From Kiritimatiellales bacterium (GTDB taxonomy: Bacteria > Verrucomicrobiota > Kiritimatiellia > Kiritimatiellales > Pontiellaceae): a DNA stretch of 7,639 bases. The stretch covers positions 1-7,639 of the forward strand of contig JAUXGY010000079.1 of assembly GCA_030621805.1 (NCBI GenBank), read 5' to 3'. A model generated the notes under the pieces. The model was not told the DNA's origin, did not search any database, and saw only the letters and a list, made by a program, of their open reading frames with translations. The position numbers were made by a program, and so were the translations under genes. Shown here piece by piece: positions 1-6,491 of the stretch; the first letter of the stretch is position 1; the number at the start of each line of letters is the position of its first letter.

Positions 1-420
1 TTTGTATTTGGAATATCCGTAGGAGCCCCAATGGGCACCGCGTCCGGCCAAGAGCTGGTAGTCGGCTTCGGAGACGCCCTTGATCGTGGCATTGGAGACC
101 ATGGTAAATGATTTTAGCCCGGCGGTTTGTCCGGTGCGGATGGCCGCTGCGGCAGCTTGTTCGAGCAGTCCGTTGTGGAAATCCTTGGTTTCTCCAAGTC
201 CTGTGACGATCACTTGTTTGGCGGCAATTTTTCCGGCGGTCGGGAACGCTGCGGTTTGTCCGGCCTGTCCTTTGAAGCCGGAGTGTTTCACAAATTCGGA
301 AATCAGTTTCTTAAGTGCGGTATTTCCTGAGGGAAGCTGTATTTCTGTTCCCTGAAAAAAGACTACAACAGCGTCTTTCTTTTGTTCGGCCAACGGAGCG
401 GGGGAGATTGATATTTTCAT
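1..420 (-). CDS. pepA: Leucyl aminopeptidase (M17 family), N-terminal domain, partial
   Basis: Reading the minus strand from ATG at 420 gives 140 residues (MKISISPAPLAEQKKDAVVV onward) with no stop before the window edge, so the gene continues to the left. The sequence fits the non-catalytic N-terminal domain of M17 metallo-aminopeptidases: an early stretch of the form 'DAVVVFFQGTEIQL', a central 'AAKQVIVTGLGE' strand-turn, an Ala-rich helix 'LLEQAAAAAIRTG', and the domain-end pattern 'GAHWGSYGYSKYK', which matches the family's 'G..LG.Y.F..YK'. The C-terminal catalytic domain with the two-metal site (NTDAEGR in the family) is outside the window, so activity cannot be judged. Members remove N-terminal residues from peptides in the cytoplasm. 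The start follows the lipoprotein stop codon by 4 bases and has an AAGGA Shine-Dalgarno inside that gene's 3' end, so the two are probably co-translated. The family call is fairly sure; the gene symbol is by homology only. Confidence 0.82.
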   Translation of the reverse strand, partial: MKISISPAPLAEQKKDAVVVFFQGTEIQLPSGNTALKKLISEFVKHSGFKGQAGQTAAFPTAGKIAAKQVIVTGLGETKDFHNGLLEQAAAAAIRTGQTAGLKSFTMVSNATIKGVSEADYQLLAGRGAHWGSYGYSKYK

Positions 421-424
421 TTTA

Positions 425-748
425 TTATAATCCTTCGGGTAATTTTGCTTTGGGGTTTGCAGGACGATTGTTTACAGAAAATCCAATAATGGAGATCGTC
501 TCTTCGATATTCATGGTGCGGATCGTACTACTTTTATAACTCACAGTAAGGGTGCGTTCTTCAAGGTTGCTGGAAATGGTTTTAACGCCTATGAGCCCTT
601 TTAGACGAGCTTGGATGTAGGCTTCTGCCGCAGGGGAGGCCATGTCGGGAATGTGGTATTCAGCCACTTGCAGTTCCTGACGGAAGCAACCCGAGGCAAG
701 CAACGGCAGTACTGCTGACCACGCGAGGGTTCTAAAAAGGTTCTTCAT
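425..748 (-). CDS. Small lipoprotein with heavy-metal-associated-like (HMA) fold, CXXC absent
   Basis: This is a 107-residue protein. The N-terminus is a lipoprotein signal: basic MKNLFR, a hydrophobic stretch, then LLASGC, with Cys21 as the likely lipidated residue. After a short linker, residues about 38-94 resemble an HMA/copper-chaperone domain: 'DMASPAAEAYIQARL' as loop plus first helix, 'KGLIGVKTISSNLEERTLTV' as the two strands with the family 'GV..v..n' pattern, and 'MNIEETISIIGFSVN' as the second helix and last strand (family 'ni..aI...GF.v'). Where metal-binding members have CXXC, this one has Ser-Pro-Ala-Ala-Glu-Ala, and the only Cys is the lipobox one, so classical soft-metal binding looks lost. 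The start is set by AAAGGA at 755-760, six bases upstream. It lies 31 bases after the glycosidase-like gene and 4 bases before the aminopeptidase gene, in the same direction. Its role is unknown; an envelope-anchored protein-interaction domain is an inference. Confidence 0.75.
   Translation of the reverse strand: MKNLFRTLAWSAVLPLLASGCFRQELQVAEYHIPDMASPAAEAYIQARLKGLIGVKTISSNLEERTLTVSYKSSTIRTMNIEETISIIGFSVNNRPANPKAKLPEGL
431..435 (-). promoter_or_regulatory. Shine-Dalgarno for the aminopeptidase gene
   Basis: On the minus strand AAGGA lies 10 bases before the ATG at 420 and inside the last codons of the upstream lipoprotein gene. This supports the chosen start and suggests translational coupling. 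Confidence 0.5.
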
Positions 749-754
749 TCATCG

Positions 755-760
755 TCCTTT
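755..760 (-). promoter_or_regulatory. Shine-Dalgarno for the lipoprotein gene
   Basis: AAAGGA on the minus strand, six bases before the ATG at 748. It selects this ATG over the out-of-frame ATG four bases upstream (750-752). Confidence 0.55.
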
Positions 761-779
761 AGGTTGTTTGAGCGCGGAA

Positions 780-2936
780 TCATAGCTCATGCATAAGTTG
801 ATAACGATAGATTTCCTCCCATTTTGGAGGGGAACGGAATCCTTCCTCCATAAGGTAGCGGTTGCGCCTAATTTGGGCGACGATGCTGGGAAAAATTTCG
901 TCAAAAAGGTAGGTGAATTCGTCATAGACTTCGGCGGCTTCCACAAAACGACCTTGCATTTGATAGGCTAGCCCAAGAGAGATCATGGGTCCGGGGCTAT
1001 CGGGAAAGTCTTCGCGGAGCTTGCGGAAGAAGGGTTCGGCTTCTTCGGGGTTCTGGTTTAACATCAGAATATTGCCGGCAAGCAGTTGGGCTTGAGCGGC
1101 CTGTTCGGGATAATGTTCAATAATCAGCCGAGCGTTCAGAAGGATTTTATCACCCACCTTGTTTGCATAGGCGCTATTCATCTCGGCATCAAGTGCTGCG
1201 AAGGGCGGGGGTTGGTCGCGTAGGTCAAAGATTATGTGGACCGTCCATAGCATAAAGAGAGTGGCGGCTATGATGGTGAAGTCCGCTCGGTTGAAACGGG
1301 TTTTACGGGATATTTTCGAGAGGATGCTAGGGAGCGCTACGCCGGAGTGGTCGCGGTAGTGATGGGTTTCCATGAGGTTGATAATGAATCCAGCCATGGC
1401 AGGTTCAAGTTCTAGAGAGCCGTGTTTTTTGATCGAGAGGGTATGCCACTCCAGGAACTCCTGAAGCATTAGTTTGGTAAAATCCCGTGTGACGGCTCCC
1501 CCCGGATCATGGGTCTCAAGAATCTCAAGCAGAAGCATCTGCCGCACCAGCGGAAATTCTTTCCCGTCGGGCACCATGGATCGCCAAGATAAGACGTCTA
1601 GGCCTCCGGGGAGGATGCTTGAATGTTGTATTTGGTCCATAATCAGACCTTTTTTCATCGCGGGCAGTTGGTGCCAAAGCAGGGGGGTCAGGGTTGGGAA
1701 TCCGCTGAGCTGGCTAAGTGTACTTCGGGTATAGGCATTGCTGTACTGCGAGGTTTGCTCATTCCAAAACTGGGTATTCAGGTTGTTGACTAGCACATCG
1801 TGTTCCTTGGTAAAGAAGGGGTCGCGATTTGCCGAGTCGGGGGATTGTTTCTGCAGTCGGTTCAGGGCTTCGATTTCCGTAAGTAGCAACACCGTCAGAT
1901 CGACGGAGGACAGTTCAGATTCATAGGTTTCTGGTACGAGGGGTTCTTTCCTGTTTTGCCAATAGTGAAGACCGCGTCGCTTGGGATCAAAATGCTGGAG
2001 CAACCACTGCAGATGACGGCGTAAAAGAGGGGTGATTTCAGAAAGAAAGCGAGGATCCTTTCGCGCCGCCCATATTTTTTCGGCGGTTTTCGCGAACATA
2101 GGCTTGGGGGCTTCGAGAATGGAAAAGGTTTTTTTTGGGGCGTATGTCACCGGAATGGCGCCCGAGTTGTCCTGCAATTTGAGAACTCCCAGTAAAAGTT
2201 CTTCGGCCATGTCGATATCGAGGTGTCGCCATGCGAGCACAAGGGAGTGGATTTCGTTAGTATCGAGAAGGGGGTCACCCTCAATGGATTGGCTCCAGTG
2301 GGTGGAGATGGATCCCTCTGGGGGGCGGACGGCACGCATCATGCATTCCGCACTAAGCACGGCTAATGAGTCATGATGGGCCATTTGCTCAAAGAGTTTG
2401 GCTGCACCAGCCCGTTTTTCTAGTTCTTCGTGCAGATAGGATTCGATGTCCCGGTCAAGATAGTCCTCGGCAATCAGTACGGCATCGCTAAATATGCGCG
2501 CTTTGGTTACAAGGCAGAAGAGCCCGTCGCGAATCGCAAGCAAGGCCGGGACAGAGTCGGTTTCTAGCCAAAGGAATCCATCGGACTCTTCGATGGGTTT
2601 TTCCGAAAGAAGCACCGGCGCGGGAATATCGTGGAAACGCCCCCACAACACCCCGGGTTCCGGGGTGATGACCTCTGCGGCGCACGTCCGTTTCCGGTGC
2701 TTGTAGAATCCACAAAACCCGTTGAACAGAAGGTTAATGCGACTATTTTGAGGAATGGGAATCTGTAGGGACCACTCGGGGTTATCCAAGTGGGGTCCAA
2801 TCCGTCCGACGGTTTCCATGGTTTGGAAAAAATAGCCGGCATTTTTGTTGCGGAAAGCCGTCCCGCAACCCCGCGGTTCGAGGGTCCACTCCAAAAGCCA
2901 CGGGTGGGGTGGGTAGGATTGGAAGATGGAATTCAT
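780..2936 (-). CDS. Glycosidase-like (six-hairpin) membrane protein with C-terminal TPR-like repeats
   Basis: From ATG at 2936 this is 718 residues. The frame stays open to a TTG at 2990 (736 residues); neither start has a clear Shine-Dalgarno, and I prefer the ATG. Residues about 1-165 are beta-rich. Residues about 170-525 look like an (alpha/alpha)6 barrel of the GH63/trehalase/GH15 kind: repeated helix pairs, 'LDTNEIHSLVLAWRHLD', 'LKLQDNSGAIPVTY', 'YESELSSVDLTVLLLTEIEAL', 'FWNEQTSQYSN' and 'GGLDVLSWRSM'. I do not find the GH63 'W.GP.W' hallmark or an unambiguous catalytic acid/base pair, so activity is uncertain. One membrane segment lies at about 553-571 (FTIIAATLFMLWTVHIIF). It is preceded by basic residues (SKISRKTRFNR) and followed by acidic ones, which predicts the barrel in the cytoplasm and the C-terminus outside. 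Residues about 605-690 form TPR-like helix pairs ('AQLLAGNILMLNQNPEEAEPFF', 'LGLAYQMQGRFVEAAEVY'). It is first of a leftward trio with the lipoprotein and the aminopeptidase. The substrate is unknown. Confidence 0.72.
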   Translation of the reverse strand: MNSIFQSYPPHPWLLEWTLEPRGCGTAFRNKNAGYFFQTMETVGRIGPHLDNPEWSLQIPIPQNSRINLLFNGFCGFYKHRKRTCAAEVITPEPGVLWGRFHDIPAPVLLSEKPIEESDGFLWLETDSVPALLAIRDGLFCLVTKARIFSDAVLIAEDYLDRDIESYLHEELEKRAGAAKLFEQMAHHDSLAVLSAECMMRAVRPPEGSISTHWSQSIEGDPLLDTNEIHSLVLAWRHLDIDMAEELLLGVLKLQDNSGAIPVTYAPKKTFSILEAPKPMFAKTAEKIWAARKDPRFLSEITPLLRRHLQWLLQHFDPKRRGLHYWQNRKEPLVPETYESELSSVDLTVLLLTEIEALNRLQKQSPDSANRDPFFTKEHDVLVNNLNTQFWNEQTSQYSNAYTRSTLSQLSGFPTLTPLLWHQLPAMKKGLIMDQIQHSSILPGGLDVLSWRSMVPDGKEFPLVRQMLLLEILETHDPGGAVTRDFTKLMLQEFLEWHTLSIKKHGSLELEPAMAGFIINLMETHHYRDHSGVALPSILSKISRKTRFNRADFTIIAATLFMLWTVHIIFDLRDQPPPFAALDAEMNSAYANKVGDKILLNARLIIEHYPEQAAQAQLLAGNILMLNQNPEEAEPFFRKLREDFPDSPGPMISLGLAYQMQGRFVEAAEVYDEFTYLFDEIFPSIVAQIRRNRYLMEEGFRSPPKWEEIYRYQLMHEL

Positions 2937-3018
2937 CGGGAGATAGTGTTTGCTGCGGCATAATTCTTCAAGCGAAATAAACAATGGCAACGCGGTACGA
3001 TATTTTTACCTATTAGCG

Positions 3019-3046
3019 TTGACGAAGGCAGGCAAGTTGCTATTAA
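3019..3046 (+). promoter_or_regulatory. Possible second rpoD promoter (TTGACG, 16-base spacer, TATTAA)
   Basis: TTGACG at 3019-3024 matches the sigma-70 -35 consensus in five of six positions. It is followed after 16 bases by TATTAA at 3041-3046, which matches the -10 box in four of six. It lies upstream of the TATAAT element and could be a tandem promoter, or only one of the two may be real. Confidence 0.3.
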
Positions 3047-3063
3047 TTCTTCGCTTTTACCGA

Positions 3064-3069
3064 TATAAT
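3064..3069 (+). promoter_or_regulatory. Likely -10 element of the rpoD promoter
   Basis: A perfect TATAAT 35 bases before the rpoD ATG would start transcription near 3076 and give a leader of about 29 bases. The matching -35 position (about 3041-3046, TATTAA) is poor, so the call rests on the -10 box and its position. Confidence 0.45.
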
Positions 3070-3094
3070 AGGTGAACTGTGTTTTGCTATAAAT

Positions 3095-3100
3095 AAGGAG
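3095..3100 (+). promoter_or_regulatory. Shine-Dalgarno for rpoD
   Basis: AAGGAG four bases before the ATG at 3105. It confirms that translation begins ahead of the Lys-rich tail, so the tail is part of the protein and not an over-called start. Confidence 0.65.
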
Positions 3101-3104
3101 CCCC

Positions 3105-5132
3105 ATGGTTACTTCGAAGAAAAAGGCCACCAAAAAGAAGGTTGCCACCAAAAAGAAAGTCGTTGCAAAGAAGAAGGCTGTCGCCAAAAAACCAGCCACA
3201 AAGGCGGTTAAAAAGACCGTGGCGAAGAAAAAGAGTGTCGTTAAAAAAGGGGTCGCCAAGAAGACCGCAACGATCACGGTAAGAAAAAAAGCGGCCGCTC
3301 CCGGCAAAGGGATTCCTCCGAAAAAGGCTGCGGCCAAAAAAACTGCTAAAAAGTCGCCAGTGAAAAAAGCGGCCAAGAAAAAAGCCCCCGCTAAAAAAGT
3401 GCCGGCTAAAAAAACGCCCGCCAAGAAGACCAAAACGGTAAAAAAATCGACCAAGAAGGTGACTAGCGTTCAGTTGGCAACACTCGACAACGACGCTGCT
3501 GTTTCATTAATGGATCGAGAGGAACGCAATGATCGCATCAAAGAGCTGATGGCTCTGGCGTCCGACCACGGCTTCCTGACCTTTGAAGATATCAACGAAG
3601 CTTTTCCGGAAGATATGGTGGTGGTGGAGGATGTCGATAAGGTGGTCGCGCTCCTCCAAAGCATGGAGATCGATATTATCCGTCAGGACGATGTCGAGGA
3701 ATACCAAGCTCGCATGGAAAAGGAGCAGGCTGATAAGCAGAGTGCCCGCAGCGATGTGCTCGACGACCCTGTTCGGATGTATCTCAAGCAGATGGGCCAA
3801 GTTCCTCTACTCACTCGAGAGCAAGAGGTGGAGATTTCAAAACGCATCGAAGAGGCAGAAATTGCCACCACCGGCATGTTCCATCGCCTCGGCTGCGCCA
3901 CCGATGCCTATCTGGGCGTGATCGATCGGTTGGAGCGTGGCAAGGAGCGTTTCGACCGCATTGTTTCTGATAAACATGTGGAGTGCCGTGAAGATTATTT
4001 CAACGATCTTCCCAAGGTTTTGCGCGGCATTGAGCGCAATGGCGATCTTAAGCTGAAGTATTACCACGACTATTCAAAGGCGAAGAAGGATAGCCCCGAA
4101 AAGAAGAAGGCCATTAAAATGTTCGACAAGGCGCAGGAGCGCCTAACAGAATATTATAGAAAACTGCATTTTAAGCAGAAGGCCATCGAGGATATTATTC
4201 CCGAGGTCGACAAGCAGCACCACAAGATGCAACACCTGCTCGGCGAGGTGGCACGCCTGAAGAAAAGCCGTGCAAAAAGTGCAACCAGCGACCTGCGCGG
4301 AATCCGCAAGGATATTCGCGAACTCGAATCCTATCTCCAGATGGATCAGGTTGAATTCGTGGCGCAGTTCAAGGAACTCCGGATCTGGATGCGCAAAGGC
4401 CACAAGGCCAAGACGGAAATGATCGAAGCCAACTTGCGCCTCGTGATCAGCATTGCTAAAAAATATACTAACCGCGGCCTCTCCTTCCTTGACCTGATTC
4501 AAGAGGGAAATATGGGACTGATGAAGGCGGTTGAAAAGTTTGAATATCGCCGGGGCTATAAGTTTAGTACCTACGCCACATGGTGGATTCGTCAGGCTAT
4601 CACCCGTTCGATTGCCGACCAGGCGCGTACCATCCGCATTCCTGTGCACATGATCGAAACGATCAATAAGCTGATGCGCATCCAGAAGCAGTTGCTTCAG
4701 GAGTTTGGCCGCGAAGCCACACCCGAGGAACTTTCCGACGAGATGGATCTCCCCGTGGAGCGTGTGCGTGCCATCCTCAAGATTGCGCAGCAGCCGATTT
4801 CTCTGCAAAGCCCGATCGGCGATAGCGACGACACCCACTTTGGCGACTTCATCGAAGATAAGGCCGCAGAAAAGCCGGATGAAATGACCGCTTTCAGCCT
4901 ACTTAAGGAAAAGATAGGCGACGTTCTGCAAACTCTGACAGAGCGGGAGCAGGAAGTGCTTACCCTGCGTTTCGGGTTGGTCGACGGCTATCCGCGTACA
5001 CTCGAAGAGGTAGGCCGCAGGTTCAACGTCACTCGCGAACGCATTCGCCAGATCGAGGCGAAAGCCTTGCGCAAGATGCGGCATCCCACCCGTATCCGCA
5101 AATTGGAGGGCTTCCTTGACGGGGGCGAATAA
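3105..5132 (+). CDS. rpoD: Primary sigma factor RpoD (sigma-70) with histone H1-like N-terminal tail
   Basis: This 675-residue housekeeping sigma factor recruits core RNA polymerase to promoters. Residues 1-127 are a low-complexity tail: about 49 Lys in the first 120 residues, rich in Ala/Val/Pro/Thr, with PAKK-type repeats at about 95-108 and no Asp or Glu before D128. Then come region 1.1 (about 141-195, '[20 protein letters not shown]'), region 1.2 (217-250, '[20 protein letters not shown]'), a charged helical non-conserved region (about 255-425), region 2 (437-515, with '[12 protein letters not shown]', '[19 protein letters not shown]' and the region 2.3/2.4 segment '[21 protein letters not shown]'), region 3 (516-595), and region 4 (605-660) with the helix-turn-helix '[20 protein letters not shown]' and the typical '[10 protein letters not shown]' end. 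Keeping region 1.1 and the full region 4 points to a primary, not an alternative, sigma. It has a clear AAGGAG and an upstream TATAAT. Its 3' end overlaps the downstream kinase gene by 17 bases. The RpoD identity is certain; the role of the tail is unknown. Confidence 0.97.
   Translation: MVTSKKKATKKKVATKKKVVAKKKAVAKKPATKAVKKTVAKKKSVVKKGVAKKTATITVRKKAAAPGKGIPPKKAAAKKTAKKSPVKKAAKKKAPAKKVPAKKTPAKKTKTVKKSTKKVTSVQLATLDNDAAVSLMDREERNDRIKELMALASDHGFLTFEDINEAFPEDMVVVEDVDKVVALLQSMEIDIIRQDDVEEYQARMEKEQADKQSARSDVLDDPVRMYLKQMGQVPLLTREQEVEISKRIEEAEIATTGMFHRLGCATDAYLGVIDRLERGKERFDRIVSDKHVECREDYFNDLPKVLRGIERNGDLKLKYYHDYSKAKKDSPEKKKAIKMFDKAQERLTEYYRKLHFKQKAIEDIIPEVDKQHHKMQHLLGEVARLKKSRAKSATSDLRGIRKDIRELESYLQMDQVEFVAQFKELRIWMRKGHKAKTEMIEANLRLVISIAKKYTNRGLSFLDLIQEGNMGLMKAVEKFEYRRGYKFSTYATWWIRQAITRSIADQARTIRIPVHMIETINKLMRIQKQLLQEFGREATPEELSDEMDLPVERVRAILKIAQQPISLQSPIGDSDDTHFGDFIEDKAAEKPDEMTAFSLLKEKIGDVLQTLTEREQEVLTLRFGLVDGYPRTLEEVGRRFNVTRERIRQIEAKALRKMRHPTRIRKLEGFLDGGE
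3117..3458 (+). repeat. Lys/Ala-rich low-complexity coding repeat in rpoD
   Basis: Imperfect tandem units built on gcc/gct-aaa/aag-aaa/aag codons encode AKK, PAKK and AKKK blocks (rpoD residues 5-118). The synonymous mix of AAA and AAG and the irregular unit length indicate a selected protein composition more than a recent pure DNA-repeat expansion. On the opposite strand this composition creates a long open, hydrophobic frame that should not be annotated as a gene. Confidence 0.75.
5105..5110 (+). promoter_or_regulatory. Shine-Dalgarno inside rpoD that sets the TTG start of the kinase gene
   Basis: GGAGGG followed five bases later by TTG at 5116. The next in-frame Met is about 75 codons in, inside the ATP-cone, so this site decides the start and implies coupling to rpoD translation. 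Confidence 0.6.
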
Positions 5133-6453
5133 AAGTATCATCAAGCGCGATGGGCAGGTTGTTCCGTACGACCGCCGCCGCATCGCTAATGCCCTGTTCA
5201 AAGCCGCCGCATCTGCCGGCGGCTTTGGCATTGATGAGGCCGAACGTCTTTCCTTTGTGGTTGAGCAACGCGTGGCCGAAAGCTACGTTGGGCAGACTCC
5301 GACCGTTGAAGACCTACAGGACATTGTCGAATCGGTCCTGATGGAAAATGGGCACATTAAAACCGCCCGCGCTTATATTATCTACCGCCACCAGCGCACC
5401 GAGGTGCGCGAGGCTCGGCGAGGGGCGGTCGAGGCCACCGACCATATTCCCTACAAGCGCATCTACGAGGTATTGCGCTGGAATATCGAACACGGTTGCG
5501 AGTCCATAGAGGGCATTAATCGGATTATAGAGGCCGGCGAATATCCGGGTTTCGTGGCGGACTGTGAAGAGCGCTATACCAACGAATGCCGGTCAGCCAG
5601 CCAGCGGGTGCTCGATCATGGCGATGGGGTTCGACTGATCATTGTCGCCGGGCCGTCATCGTCCGGGAAAACCACCACCACGATCAAGATGGAAGAGCAA
5701 CTGTCCGCACACGGAAAAAAACTCAAGGCCATCAATGTGGATCACTATTTCTTCGACCTCGAAAAACATCCTAAGGATGAGTTTGGCGACTATGACTATG
5801 AAACCCCGCAGGCGCTCGACATTGACCTGATCAATGAACATTTAGAGCAGCTCCTCGCTGGGAAAATGGTCAGAACCCCTCACTATGATTTCCACACCGG
5901 CAAGCGTACGCTTAATGTCCATGAGATGCAGTTGGCCGATGATGAAATCCTGTTGATGGACTGTCTCCACGGGTTGTATTCTGACATGACCCGCAATGTG
6001 CCCGACGACCAGAAGTTTAGACTCTACATCGAAACGCTGGGCCAGCTGAGAAATGAAGCCGGCGACTTCATGCGCTGGACCGACCATCGACTGCTCCGTC
6101 GCATGATCCGCGATAGCTGGAGCCGCAGCCACGACCCGCTCGATACACTTACGCATTGGCACTATGTTCGCAAAAGCGAACTGCAATATATCATCCCTTT
6201 CATTGGCAACGTTGACTTTCTGATCAACTCCGCCATGCCTTACGAATTCCCCGTCCTCAAAAAAAAGCTGAGCCATATTTTTCCCGACGCGGTCAAGCGG
6301 TACCGCGACGACTTTAAGCGGCAGGATGCTTTTCTGCGGGCCCGGCGCATCATGCAGTTCCTCGAACCGCTGCACACTCAGGCCGACGATACCACCATCC
6401 CTTCCAACTCTCTCTTTCGCGAATTTATCGGCGGGAGCGACCACGTCTATTGA
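5116..6453 (+). CDS. ATP-cone / uridine kinase (phosphoribulokinase family) fusion protein
   Basis: This 445-residue cytoplasmic protein starts with TTG. Residues about 7-95 are an ATP-cone ('[20 protein letters not shown]' and a C-terminal '[15 protein letters not shown]'), the ATP/dATP-sensing module of ribonucleotide reductase large subunits and NrdR. Residues about 96-170 are an unidentified helical linker. From 172 follows a PRK/uridine-kinase P-loop domain: Walker A GPSSSGKT at 179-186, 'INVDHYFFD' with D209 as the likely catalytic/substrate Asp, '[11 protein letters not shown]' at 225-235, '[10 protein letters not shown]' at 255-264, '[14 protein letters not shown]' at 279-292, and '[20 protein letters not shown]' through '[15 protein letters not shown]' in the C-terminal part, as in long bacterial uridine-kinase-like proteins. 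The expected reaction is NTP-dependent phosphorylation of a nucleoside or similar small molecule. The substrate is not shown by sequence. The gene overlaps the rpoD 3' end by 17 bases, so the two are likely co-expressed. Domain calls are firm; regulation by nucleotide binding to the cone is inference. Confidence 0.85.
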   Translation: MTGANKSIIKRDGQVVPYDRRRIANALFKAAASAGGFGIDEAERLSFVVEQRVAESYVGQTPTVEDLQDIVESVLMENGHIKTARAYIIYRHQRTEVREARRGAVEATDHIPYKRIYEVLRWNIEHGCESIEGINRIIEAGEYPGFVADCEERYTNECRSASQRVLDHGDGVRLIIVAGPSSSGKTTTTIKMEEQLSAHGKKLKAINVDHYFFDLEKHPKDEFGDYDYETPQALDIDLINEHLEQLLAGKMVRTPHYDFHTGKRTLNVHEMQLADDEILLMDCLHGLYSDMTRNVPDDQKFRLYIETLGQLRNEAGDFMRWTDHRLLRRMIRDSWSRSHDPLDTLTHWHYVRKSELQYIIPFIGNVDFLINSAMPYEFPVLKKKLSHIFPDAVKRYRDDFKRQDAFLRARRIMQFLEPLHTQADDTTIPSNSLFREFIGGSDHVY

Positions 6454-6491
6454 GGACTATTATTTTTTAACAGGAGACGGGATAAGATCTC

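Larger units (their letters stand above)
2937..3104. other. Intergenic region between divergent genes
   Basis: This 168-base stretch, more AT-rich than its surroundings toward the right side, separates the leftward glycosidase-like gene from rightward rpoD and must hold promoters for both. The clearest element is a perfect TATAAT on the plus strand (separate entry). No convincing minus-strand promoter was found; TAAAAA-like sequence at 3003-3008 is only a weak candidate. No operator palindrome or small gene was recognised. Confidence 0.6.

Noticed and set aside
80..539. Plus-strand open frames over the left edge
   Set aside because: Shadows of the minus-strand aminopeptidase and lipoprotein genes, whose protein motifs and Shine-Dalgarno sites are clear.
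2649..2667. Perfect 8-base inverted repeat with a 3-base loop (CACCCCGG/CCGGGGTG), terminator- or operator-like
   Set aside because: It lies deep inside the glycosidase-like coding sequence (ITPEPGV codons), has no T-run, and is most simply explained by Pro/Gly codons.
2933..3454. A 173-codon minus-strand open frame, very hydrophobic, looking like a multi-pass membrane protein
   Set aside because: It is the antisense of the Lys/Ala codons of the rpoD tail: AAA/AAG and GCC/GCT read backwards give Phe, Leu and Ala/Gly. It has no Shine-Dalgarno and overlaps the rpoD promoter and the start of the glycosidase-like gene.
4143..4838. A 231-codon minus-strand open frame within rpoD
   Set aside because: Antisense shadow of strongly conserved sigma regions 2 and 3; no recognisable protein motif.
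5842..6444. A 200-codon minus-strand open frame within the kinase gene
   Set aside because: Antisense shadow of the conserved uridine-kinase-family domain; no motif or start signal.
6454..6491. T-rich gap after the kinase gene as a rho-independent terminator
   Set aside because: There is a short T-run (TATTTTTTAA) but no GC-rich stem before it, and the next gene follows in the same direction.
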